From assembly GCA_937900675.1 (NCBI GenBank), contig CALCEA010000122.1:1-37799 (forward strand): a DNA stretch of 37,799 nt. The letters run 5' to 3'. This document shows, one piece after another, positions 8,948 to 16,710 of the stretch (the stretch's first letter is position 1; the number at the start of each line of letters is the position of its first letter). This stretch comes from an uncultured Chitinophagaceae bacterium. Its GTDB lineage: Bacteria > Bacteroidota > Bacteroidia > Chitinophagales > Chitinophagaceae. Both the position numbers and the translations under genes were made by a program. The notes beneath the pieces are model-generated. The model worked only from the letters and a program-made list of their open reading frames with translations. It searched no databases and was not told the origin of the DNA.

Positions 8948-8974
8948 TTATGCAACTATTATTTAGTTGCATAA
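8948..8974. promoter_or_regulatory. Inverted-repeat operator candidate upstream of hicAB
   Basis: Two perfect 11-base arms (TTATGCAACTA at 8948-8958 and TAGTTGCATAA at 8964-8974) flank a 5-base spacer. The first arm begins six bases upstream of the hicA start codon. The position and symmetry suit binding by the HicB ribbon-helix-helix domain and autorepression of the operon. The surrounding sequence is very AT-rich, and an imperfect -7-like box may overlap the repeat. Confidence 0.65.
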
Positions 8975-9048
8975 AAATAAAACATATTTTTTCGAAAAAG
9001 AAAATAAACTTTTTCTAACTAATTGATTTTAAATGTTTTACATAGAAA

Positions 9049-11832
9049 CTAGTCTAAGTATTTCCCTGTCTGTGAACTCTTGCACTTAGCTAAACCAGAA
9101 GGAACTCCCTCGTAAACGACCTGTCCACCTAGTTCACCGGCTTCAGGGCCCATATCAATTACCCAATCGGCGGCTTTGATAATATCTGTATTGTGTTCTA
9201 CCACCACCAAGCTATGGCCTTGATCTATTAATGCATTAAATGCTTTTAATAATTTATGGATATCATGAAAATGTAAACCAGTAGTGGGTTCATCAAATAT
9301 GAATAACATTTTACTACTAGCTTTCCCTTTTCCTAAAAAGCTAGCCAATTTTACACGCTGTGCTTCACCACCACTTAAAGTATTACTACTTTGACCCAAT
9401 TTCACATAACCCAATCCCACTTCTTGCAATGGCTGAATAGCTGTAGTAATATTTTTCTCTTCAGCGAAAAATTCCATGGCTTCATCCACACTCATCTCTA
9501 ATACATCATGGATACTCTTTCCTTTATACTGTACTTCTAACACAGATTCTTTAAAACGCTTACCACCACAATCCTCACACTCTAAATGCACATCTGCCAA
9601 GAATTGCATTTCAACCAATTGCTCTCCCTCTCCTTTACAAGTGTCGCATCTTCCTCCATCCACATTAAAAGAGAAATGTTTGGCAGCAAAGCCTCTGATT
9701 TTAGATAGTGCTTGTCTTGCATACAAATCTCTAATGCTATCATATGCTTTGATATAAGTTACTGGATTGGATCTGGATGATTTACCAATAGGATTTTGAT
9801 CCACCATTTCTATTTCATCAATTAAATGCAAGTCTCCTTTTAATTCAGTATATCCGCCCACAATTTCTGTAGGTAATTGTTTGGCCTTTAGCAAAGCATT
9901 ATAAAATACTTGTTTGACTAAAGTGGTTTTTCCACTTCCACTCACTCCACTTACCACACATAAACTATGTAACGGGAATTGTACATCGATATTTTTTAAA
10001 TTATTTAAGTAAGCACCTTTTAGAGTAATACTATATTTTGATACTCTAGTTTTCTCAGGCACTGGAATACTCAATGTTCCTTTTAAATATTTACCCGTTA
10101 AACTGTTTTTATCTTTCATCAATGCAGTGGCATTGCCTACCGCTACCACTTCTCCGCCTAAGTGCGCTGCCAAAGGCCCCATATCAATAATATGATCTGC
10201 CTTGCGCATAATTTGTTCATCATGTTCTACCACCACCACTGTATTACCTAAGTCTCTTAGGTTTTGTAATACTTTAATCAATCTTTCAGTATCTCTTGAA
10301 TGTAGTCCAATGGATGGCTCATCCAATATGTATAGTGAATTGGTTAAATTAGATCCCAAACATCTGGTTAATTGTATTCGTTGACTTTCTCCTCCACTCA
10401 AACTATTTGCCAATCTGCTTAATGTTAAATAACCCAATCCAACATCCATTAATGTTTGGATTCTTTGTTCAAGTTCAATGAGTATTCTTTTAGCAATCTC
10501 TGCATCGTTTTTAGATAAATGTAATTCCTTAAACCATACTTGTAAATCCTTAACAGGCATCGCACATAACTCTCCAATATGCTTTCCGCCAATTTGCACA
10601 TAGTATGCTTCTTTTCTTAATCTATAACCATTACAATCCGGGCAATTGGTTCTTCCACGATACCTACTTAATAAAACCCTGAATTGTACTTTGTATAAAT
10701 GTGCTTCTACATCTGCAAAAAAATCATCAATGCCCAGGGCTTTGCCAGTGCCCTTCCATAATTGCTTGTATTGCTCCTTGGTTAATTTATTAACTGGTTG
10801 ATGTATGGGAAATCCATTCTTTCCTGCTTCTTTAATAAATTGATCTTTCCACCAAACTAATTTCTCTCCTTTCCATGGTGCCACTGCTCCATCATATACA
10901 GATAGTGTTGGAATTGGAATGACCAAATTTTCATCAATACCCAAAACCTGACTATAGCCTTCACAGGTGGGGCATGCTCCGTAAGGATTATTGAAAGAGA
11001 ATAAATTTGCACTGGGCTCATCAAAGTCCATTCCATCCAAACTAAACTTATTATTAAAGTCTTGTAATGTCTTGTTGTTTTTTTCTACCCATACAATTCC
11101 ATCTCCTTCATAAAATGCAGTAGCAATGGAATCACTTAATCTATGTATATCATCTTCTTCAAAATCTTTCACCACAATTCTATCAATCAGTACATACACT
11201 TCATGCTCTTTAAACTGCTTATTTAAAGCTGTTTTATTCATCTCCAAAGCTTCTTCTATTCTTAGGATGATAGATTCACTCTTTGCAGATCTTAAATAAA
11301 TTCTTGAGAAGCCTTTTTGTAATAATATATTGAGCTCTTCTTGTATATCTCTTTTGGACTGTTGTTTGAAAGTAACCAACAATACCATTTTGTCTCCTTG
11401 CTTACCAGATTGAATATACCCAATCACATCTTGCACATCATGCTTCTTTACTTCATGACCACTGATAGGTGAATAGGTCTTACCCACTCTTGCAAAAAAC
11501 ACTCTCAAATAATCATATATCTCGGTCATACTCCCCACAGTACTTCTTGGGGTTCTGGTCACCACTTTTTGCTCAATGGCAATGGCTGGGCATAATCCTT
11601 TTATATAATCAACATCTGGCTTACCCATTCTTGACATAAACTGCCTAGCATAGGAAGACAAACTCTCTGCGTATCTTCTTTGCCCTTCAGCAAACAAAGT
11701 GTCAATGGTTAATGAAGACTTTCCGCTACCTGAAACCCCCGTTACCACAATCAATTGATTACGGGGAAACTCCACTGATACATTTTTTAAATTATGCACC
11801 CTCGCTCCTACTACTTGTATATCATTCGCCAT
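9049..11832 (-). CDS. uvrA: Excinuclease ABC subunit A
   Basis: The 927-residue product is full length for UvrA, the damage-sensing ATPase of nucleotide excision repair. Two ABC modules are complete: Walker A GVSGSGKSS near residue 33, signature LSGGESQRIQL and Walker B YILDEPSIGLH; then Walker A GVSGSGKTT, signature LSGGEAQRVKL and FIFDEPTTGLH. Zinc-binding pairs CPTC/CPDC (about residues 285 and 397) and CDTC/CEDC (about 727 and 752) are present. The segment IDTLFAEGQRRYAESLSSY is canonical. Bacteroidota often carry two UvrA paralogues, and I cannot tell whether this is the only copy. A perfect -7 box ends four bases before the start, implying a very short or absent leader. Confidence 0.97.
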   Translation of the reverse strand: MANDIQVVGARVHNLKNVSVEFPRNQLIVVTGVSGSGKSSLTIDTLFAEGQRRYAESLSSYARQFMSRMGKPDVDYIKGLCPAIAIEQKVVTRTPRSTVGSMTEIYDYLRVFFARVGKTYSPISGHEVKKHDVQDVIGYIQSGKQGDKMVLLVTFKQQSKRDIQEELNILLQKGFSRIYLRSAKSESIILRIEEALEMNKTALNKQFKEHEVYVLIDRIVVKDFEEDDIHRLSDSIATAFYEGDGIVWVEKNNKTLQDFNNKFSLDGMDFDEPSANLFSFNNPYGACPTCEGYSQVLGIDENLVIPIPTLSVYDGAVAPWKGEKLVWWKDQFIKEAGKNGFPIHQPVNKLTKEQYKQLWKGTGKALGIDDFFADVEAHLYKVQFRVLLSRYRGRTNCPDCNGYRLRKEAYYVQIGGKHIGELCAMPVKDLQVWFKELHLSKNDAEIAKRILIELEQRIQTLMDVGLGYLTLSRLANSLSGGESQRIQLTRCLGSNLTNSLYILDEPSIGLHSRDTERLIKVLQNLRDLGNTVVVVEHDEQIMRKADHIIDMGPLAAHLGGEVVAVGNATALMKDKNSLTGKYLKGTLSIPVPEKTRVSKYSITLKGAYLNNLKNIDVQFPLHSLCVVSGVSGSGKTTLVKQVFYNALLKAKQLPTEIVGGYTELKGDLHLIDEIEMVDQNPIGKSSRSNPVTYIKAYDSIRDLYARQALSKIRGFAAKHFSFNVDGGRCDTCKGEGEQLVEMQFLADVHLECEDCGGKRFKESVLEVQYKGKSIHDVLEMSVDEAMEFFAEEKNITTAIQPLQEVGLGYVKLGQSSNTLSGGEAQRVKLASFLGKGKASSKMLFIFDEPTTGLHFHDIHKLLKAFNALIDQGHSLVVVEHNTDIIKAADWVIDMGPEAGELGGQVVYEGVPSGLAKCKSSQTGKYLD

Positions 11833-11836
11833 AGCA

Positions 11837-11844
11837 CAAAATTA
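11837..11844 (-). promoter_or_regulatory. -7 box of uvrA promoter, abutting the start codon
   Basis: Minus-strand TAATTTTG matches TAnnTTTG exactly. Only four bases separate it from the ATG at 11832, so transcription should begin at or next to the start codon. No good TTTG is visible at -33. Confidence 0.55.
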
Positions 11845-11974
11845 ATGTGGATATCCTAAAAAAGCTTTTCTTCTTTCCCACATTTCAAATTTGGGTCGTT
11901 TAAGCTAGTAATTTCAGTCAATAATCCAAAAGGCCTTTAATCCAGCCTAGTTTGAACACTATAAACAAAACAAA

Positions 11975-12556
11975 ATGAATAAAGTTCTTGACCTAACAGA
12001 CAACGAATTAATCCAATCATTTCAGGAAGGTAACACCCGCGCATTTGACGCATTATTAGATCGCCACCAGGAGCGTATTTTTAATGCTATTTTATATATG
12101 GTTAAAGATAATTTCTTAGCAGAGGACTTTATTCAAGAAATTTCTATCAAAATCTTAAACAACCTAGTTCAAAAAAAGTACAATGAGGAAGGCAAATTCT
12201 TGCCTTGGGCTTTAAGAATTGCACAAAATTATTGCTTAGATCATTTTAGAAAAGTAAAAAGAACGCCTACTATTAAAACTAGTGATGATCAGGATTTATT
12301 TGAAGTGATCAATCATTCAGATCATTCAGCTGATTATAAAATGACGCGCAAACAAACGCATCAAAACATTCAGCAATTAGTTGACTTATTACCTGAAGAG
12401 CAAAGAGAAATTATTGTTTTAAGACATTATGCCAATTTGAGCTTTAAAGAAATTGCAACGATGACCAATTGCTCTATTAATACAGCATTAGGAAGAATGC
12501 GTTATGGTTTGATTAATCTAAGAAAGATGATGAACGAACGTGGCATGACCATGTAA
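11975..12556 (+). CDS. ECF-type RNA polymerase sigma factor
   Basis: The 193-residue product has sigma region 2 at about residues 24-95 (FDALLDRHQERIFN, then FLAEDFIQEISIKIL and LPWALRIAQNYCLDHFRK). Sigma region 4 lies at about 130-185 (LVDLLPEEQREIIVLRHYA, then LSFKEIATMTNCSINTALG as the helix-turn-helix). There is no region 3, which places it in the ECF group. ECF factors redirect RNA polymerase to stress or envelope regulons and are usually held by an anti-sigma protein. None is adjacent here: upstream is divergent uvrA and downstream is convergent dsbD with a four-base gap. Its signal and targets are therefore unknown. Confidence 0.92.
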   Translation: MNKVLDLTDNELIQSFQEGNTRAFDALLDRHQERIFNAILYMVKDNFLAEDFIQEISIKILNNLVQKKYNEEGKFLPWALRIAQNYCLDHFRKVKRTPTIKTSDDQDLFEVINHSDHSADYKMTRKQTHQNIQQLVDLLPEEQREIIVLRHYANLSFKEIATMTNCSINTALGRMRYGLINLRKMMNERGMTM

Positions 12557-12560
12557 TGGT

Positions 12561-14492
12561 TTAATTACCCGCTTTCACACTACATTGCAACCACTCTAAA
12601 TATTGTTGAATATTAGGTGTATAGCCAACTGGATTAGACAATAATGTCTGATCAGGACTTAATACCACATATAAAGGTTGCGTTACTTGCTTGAAATTTT
12701 CTGATTGGAAAGTCGCCCACAAGTCTCCCTGGGTCTTGATGTCTTTAGATTGCCCCGCAGCATTGGTATAGGTAAATCTTTTTTCAATGGGGAGATTGGC
12801 TCTATCATCTACATATAAAGAAACCAAAATGAAGTTTTCTTCTATATAAGATTTTACAGCAGGATCTATCCAAACATTTTCTTCCATTTTTCTACAGTTC
12901 ACACAAGCCCATCCAGTAAAGTCTATTAATAAAGGTTTATTTGCTGCTTTGGCCATAGCTAAAGCTTTGCTATAATCATTCACCACTTGTGCATGTAATC
13001 CGGTTGTGGATTTATTTGTAGTCTCATATAAACTATAAGATGAGGGTGGAGGAAATCCACTTAGTAATTGTAAAGTGCTTGCTCTATTTACTGGTATACC
13101 TTGTGCTACATAGATCGCAAAAGCAAAACTGATAACACCCAACACCTTTCTAGTAGGAGCAATTTTTGCGCCTTTTACATCATGTGGCAATCTTAACCAA
13201 CCAAATAAATAAGCTGTTAAACCTAATGCAACCAAGGTCCAAATGCCTAAGAATACTTCTCTTTTCAATATGCCCCAATGTTGCACTAAATCAGCATTAG
13301 ATAAGAATTTGAAAGCCAAAGCCAATTCCAAAAATGCCAAAATCTTTTTAACGGTATCTAACCAACCGCCTGATTTAGGTATACTTTGTAACCATCCTGG
13401 AAAAATAGCAAACAAGGTAAATGGTAATGCAAGCGCCAAACCAAAACCAGCCATACCCTGTGTTAATGCCCAAGCACCTCCTTGTAAAGAACCTACTAAT
13501 AAAGTACCTAATATTGGACCCGTACATGAGAAAGAAACAATGGCCAAGGTAATCGCCATAAAGAAAATACCACCCAAACTTCCTAATCCACTTTTAGCAT
13601 CTGCTTTATTGGCAATACCACTTGGAAGGGTAATTTCAAAATAGCCAAAGAAAGAAATTGAAAAGAAGATAAATACAATAAAGAAAATAATATTTAAAGT
13701 GGCATTAGTTGAAATACTATTAAAGATTTCAGGTTGTACATTTCCAATGATATGAAAAGGCACACTTGCTAAAATATAAATCAAGAAAATACTTAGCCCA
13801 TACAATACACCATTCTTAATGCCTTCTTTTTTTGTTTTTGAACGCTTGGTAAAAAAAGAAACCGTTACTGGAATCATCGGAAACACGCAAGGAGTAATTA
13901 ATGCAATTAATCCACCTAAGAATCCCAAAAAGAAAACAGACCAAGCGGTAGCATCTGCTCCTGCTTGCGTTTCGCCACAAGCACCTTCTTTAGCCGTGGT
14001 TGCCGAAGCTGGTAATACCATTTGAAAAGCTTGGGCTTTTGACCCATTAGCCAATGCTGCGCTATAGGGTAATTCTAAAGCATAAAATTGATCTCCCTTT
14101 CCAACATTGATTATTATATTTCCTTTTAAGCTATCTGGCTGAAAACCGCTTATACTAATTTCTTGTTCAAAAGAAACCTTATCTAAAAACATTTTCGCGT
14201 TTCCAAATAAAACATCTTTTTGCGCTACTGATTTTGTTGAAAAAATTGCTTGTCCTAAAAATTTTGCAGATTCAATATTTGCATTAAAACTTGGAGCGGT
14301 AATTCCATCTGCATTGTTATCGTATACATGCCAGTCTTTCTGTAAAACTAATTCCGCTTTTAAAGTATAGGTAGAGTCATTCTTCTCAATAGCTTTCACT
14401 GTAGCATTCACTATACTATCAGTTTGCGCACTTAATGCAACACTATTAAGTAGTGATAAAAGAACAACTAAACAGAAAAAATATTTTTTCAA
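12561..14492 (-). CDS. dsbD: DsbD-type thiol:disulfide interchange protein
   Basis: The 643-residue product has a signal peptide (residues 1-23), a DsbD-alpha-like N-terminal beta domain (about 25-160), eight hydrophobic segments (about 180-470), and a C-terminal thioredoxin-like domain with the redox motif in GWACVNCRK. The membrane core carries the two essential cysteines in LITPCVFPMIPV and SFSCTGPILG. It should move electrons from cytoplasmic thioredoxin across the inner membrane to periplasmic thiol proteins. The N-terminal domain has no cysteine after the signal peptide until the ACGE linker, so the usual alpha-domain redox pair is missing. A separate alpha-like protein with a cysteine pair is encoded 22 bases upstream and probably substitutes for it. 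The gene is third in a run with purQ and that protein. Confidence 0.93.
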   Translation of the reverse strand: MKKYFFCLVVLLSLLNSVALSAQTDSIVNATVKAIEKNDSTYTLKAELVLQKDWHVYDNNADGITAPSFNANIESAKFLGQAIFSTKSVAQKDVLFGNAKMFLDKVSFEQEISISGFQPDSLKGNIIINVGKGDQFYALELPYSAALANGSKAQAFQMVLPASATTAKEGACGETQAGADATAWSVFFLGFLGGLIALITPCVFPMIPVTVSFFTKRSKTKKEGIKNGVLYGLSIFLIYILASVPFHIIGNVQPEIFNSISTNATLNIIFFIVFIFFSISFFGYFEITLPSGIANKADAKSGLGSLGGIFFMAITLAIVSFSCTGPILGTLLVGSLQGGAWALTQGMAGFGLALALPFTLFAIFPGWLQSIPKSGGWLDTVKKILAFLELALAFKFLSNADLVQHWGILKREVFLGIWTLVALGLTAYLFGWLRLPHDVKGAKIAPTRKVLGVISFAFAIYVAQGIPVNRASTLQLLSGFPPPSSYSLYETTNKSTTGLHAQVVNDYSKALAMAKAANKPLLIDFTGWACVNCRKMEENVWIDPAVKSYIEENFILVSLYVDDRANLPIEKRFTYTNAAGQSKDIKTQGDLWATFQSENFKQVTQPLYVVLSPDQTLLSNPVGYTPNIQQYLEWLQCSVKAGN

Positions 14493-14514
14493 ATGATTTG
14501 TTTTTAAGGGAAAC

Positions 14515-14964
14515 CTATTGAAGATTTACTTCAAACTCTACTTTAGCAGGAGGTAGACATTTTTCATCATTACATACTGTGTAATCAACAGTACCCGACA
14601 ATTTTGTCTTACTGGATACTTTTAAACTCACCAATTGCTTAAATTTTACTGTACCCCCAAAAGTGGCAATGGTTGTTTTAAAATTAGGATCAAATTTTTT
14701 CTCTAATTTTCCTTCTTCCTTAGTCTTTCCTACCAAAGTGATTAATGGATTCTTCTTGAATTGAATACTTGTAGGAATTGGACCTCCCTTTACAAATTGA
14801 GAATAAATATGCCAAGGAGATTCGATGGTTGCAGTTGCGATAATTTCATATTGCTTATCTGCTTTTTTAACAGCTTCGAAACTCCATTTGGTTGGATTCA
14901 ATTTTTGTGCATGAACACTTGTCATTACTACCACCGCACTTATCAATAATAACCACTTTTTCAT
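14515..14964 (-). CDS. Stand-alone DsbD alpha-domain-like periplasmic protein
   Basis: The 149-residue product has a signal peptide ending SVHAQ and one immunoglobulin-like domain of the DsbD N-terminal type. WHIYSQFVKGGPIPTSIQF matches the WH(I/V)Y segment of DsbD alpha domains. The C-terminus carries YTVCNDEKCLPP, two cysteines four residues apart followed by prolines, as in the DsbD-alpha active site. It probably receives electrons from the membrane DsbD and passes them to periplasmic substrates such as cytochrome c maturation proteins or disulfide isomerases. It lies 22 bases upstream of dsbD and 23 bases downstream of purQ on the same strand. The membrane DsbD's own alpha-like domain lacks cysteines, supporting a two-protein arrangement. 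Confidence 0.87.
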   Translation of the reverse strand: MKKWLLLISAVVVMTSVHAQKLNPTKWSFEAVKKADKQYEIIATATIESPWHIYSQFVKGGPIPTSIQFKKNPLITLVGKTKEEGKLEKKFDPNFKTTIATFGGTVKFKQLVSLKVSSKTKLSGTVDYTVCNDEKCLPPAKVEFEVNLQ

Positions 14965-14987
14965 AACAACTATTTAATTAAGTTAAA

Positions 14988-15653
14988 CTAAGCTTTGCTT
15001 AAACCCAAGATCTTGAATACTTCTTTGCCATCGATATTGTTTAAAGCAGATGAAGTAGCTCTTTCTGGATGTGGCATCATACCAAATACATTTCTTTTGT
15101 CATTACAAATGCCTGCAATATCGTTGGTTGAACCATTTGGGTTAGCTGTACCTCCAATATGACCATCCTGATCACAATATCTAAATATCACTTGGTTGTT
15201 TTTTTCCAAATGATCTAAAGTATCCTTGTCTGCAAAATACCTTCCCTCACCATGTGCTATTGGTATAGCCAATGCTTTACTTGAAGGTGTTTTTATATAA
15301 ACATTTTTACAGATAAATTGTTGATTCTCGTTTTGTAATAAAGCGCCTGGCAATAAACCAGACTCACATAATATTTGAAATCCATTACAAACACCCAAAA
15401 CCTTTCCCCCTTTATTGGCAAATTCGATCACCGATTGCATCATTGGACTAAATTTAGCAATCGCACCGCAACGCAAATAATCCCCATATGAAAACCCACC
15501 AGGTAGTACCACACAATCTTCCGTTGTAAAATGAGATAAGTCGCTGTCTTTATGCCAAAGCATTTCAACAGGGTATCCTAAATCTTGAGATAAAGCGTCT
15601 TGCATATCTCTGTCACAATTTGAACCTGGAAAAACAACTACTCCGAATTTCAT
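14988..15653 (-). CDS. purQ: Phosphoribosylformylglycinamidine synthase, glutaminase subunit
   Basis: The 221-residue product is a class I glutamine amidotransferase and supplies ammonia to PurL in step four of purine synthesis. It begins MKFGVVVFPGSNCDRDM, typical of PurQ. It has VLPGGFSYGDYLRCGAIA, the nucleophile cysteine in GVCNGFQIL (about C89) and the C-terminal MMPHPERA carrying the catalytic histidine and glutamate. The separate small subunit implies PurS and small-type PurL elsewhere in the genome; neither is in this window. The gene heads a minus-strand run with the alpha-like protein and dsbD (gaps of 23 and 22 bases), though there is no metabolic link. A -7 box lies at 15692-15699. 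Confidence 0.97.
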   Translation of the reverse strand: MKFGVVVFPGSNCDRDMQDALSQDLGYPVEMLWHKDSDLSHFTTEDCVVLPGGFSYGDYLRCGAIAKFSPMMQSVIEFANKGGKVLGVCNGFQILCESGLLPGALLQNENQQFICKNVYIKTPSSKALAIPIAHGEGRYFADKDTLDHLEKNNQVIFRYCDQDGHIGGTANPNGSTNDIAGICNDKRNVFGMMPHPERATSSALNNIDGKEVFKILGLSKA

Positions 15654-15691
15654 AGAATTGAATTAAGCTATTTGGGTATTATTTGAAGCCT

Positions 15692-15699
15692 CAAAGGTA
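15692..15699 (-). promoter_or_regulatory. -7 box upstream of purQ
   Basis: Minus-strand TACCTTTG is a perfect TAnnTTTG match 38 bases before the ATG at 15653. A TTTG lies 23 bases further upstream, slightly beyond the ideal spacing. It probably drives purQ and the two dsb-like genes. Confidence 0.55.
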
Positions 15700-15735
15700 C
15701 CAAATAATGGGCTTTTTAGGGCCAAAAATCTACAA

Positions 15736-16707
15736 TTATGCCCAGTGGTTATACACAATAATACCCACAGATGTCCAAAATAAGATATTGGGCACCATCA
15801 GCCTTTTGGGAGTTGAATAAGCAAAGCTAATAAAGCATGCCATGGGGGTAATTACAATCGCCGAAGCATACAAGGCCTGCACCGAAAAGATGATAGGTTG
15901 GAAAAAAGTCAACAATAAAACCAGCAATAATACCCCCCAATACTTTCTTACCTGAATGATAAACCTATTTTGTTGTTGTTGCCAATAGAAAATGCCTATC
16001 ACTAATTGAATTCCTATAACGATCAAACCAGAAATAATATTCCACTCGGGCTGTACCAATGGATTTTTCCAATCTAATTTTGGAAAATACTGTGTAAAAT
16101 TAGGCGAAGACTCAGTCAGAAATACAAAAGCAAATAATAAATAAAATGGTAAAACGATACCCATTAATAGAACCAACCACTCCGTTAATTTAAAAGGCCT
16201 AATAATGGTCAATGCAAACAAAACCACTGGAATTAAAATGGCAATGGGTTCATATAAAAGAATAGAAACGCCCACAATTAACCCGATATTAAACTCAATA
16301 GTTTGAGGTTTATTTTGATCATATAATTTTAACAACTTTAATAAGATCCAAATCACCAAAGAATTGGCTACTAATCCAGAACTTATCACATCCCAATATG
16401 GGAAAGTAGCGGTTAATAACACATAAACAAAAGCAGGCAAGTAACTAATTTGTTGAAACATTTTTAATTGGCTCAACAATACATTCAATCTTAATGCCTG
16501 TGAGATGATCAAAAGTTGAAATAAAAATATCAGTACTATCCCTGGCAAAGGTCTAATATAATGAATCAGCAGGTAGGCCAAAAAACCATCCGATTCATTC
16601 GCAATCACCATGGGTGGAGTAATCCAGTTATGAAAATGTAATGCAAAACTTAATACTATAATGAATAGTATATTAATGTCTGACCTATCTCTAAATAAAA
16701 ATACCAC
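15736..16707 (-). CDS. DUF6427-like polytopic membrane protein
   Basis: The 323-residue, very hydrophobic protein has about eight or nine predicted membrane segments and short charged loops. The opening FLFRDRSDINILFIIVL, the HNWITPP loop, and LLYEPIAILIPVVLFALTII resemble the Bacteroidota DUF6427 family, whose role is not established. It starts three bases after the stop of the Trp/Gly-rich secreted protein on the same strand, so the two are almost certainly co-transcribed and may be translationally coupled. No transporter signature or catalytic residue is evident. The family name is a recognition call from N-terminal pattern and topology; that it is a real membrane protein is certain. Confidence 0.75.
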   Translation of the reverse strand: MVFLFRDRSDINILFIIVLSFALHFHNWITPPMVIANESDGFLAYLLIHYIRPLPGIVLIFLFQLLIISQALRLNVLLSQLKMFQQISYLPAFVYVLLTATFPYWDVISSGLVANSLVIWILLKLLKLYDQNKPQTIEFNIGLIVGVSILLYEPIAILIPVVLFALTIIRPFKLTEWLVLLMGIVLPFYLLFAFVFLTESSPNFTQYFPKLDWKNPLVQPEWNIISGLIVIGIQLVIGIFYWQQQQNRFIIQVRKYWGVLLLVLLLTFFQPIIFSVQALYASAIVITPMACFISFAYSTPKRLMVPNILFWTSVGIIVYNHWA

Positions 16708-16710
16708 TGC

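Noticed and set aside
8994..9015. AT-only hairpin (GAAAAAG/CTTTTTC) as a uvrA terminator
   Set aside because: Seven weak pairs with an eight-base loop in a very AT-rich stretch; could easily be chance.
11929..11938. AAAGGCCTTT palindrome upstream of the sigma factor gene
   Set aside because: Only ten bases long, no spacing relation to a promoter, and expected by chance at this length.
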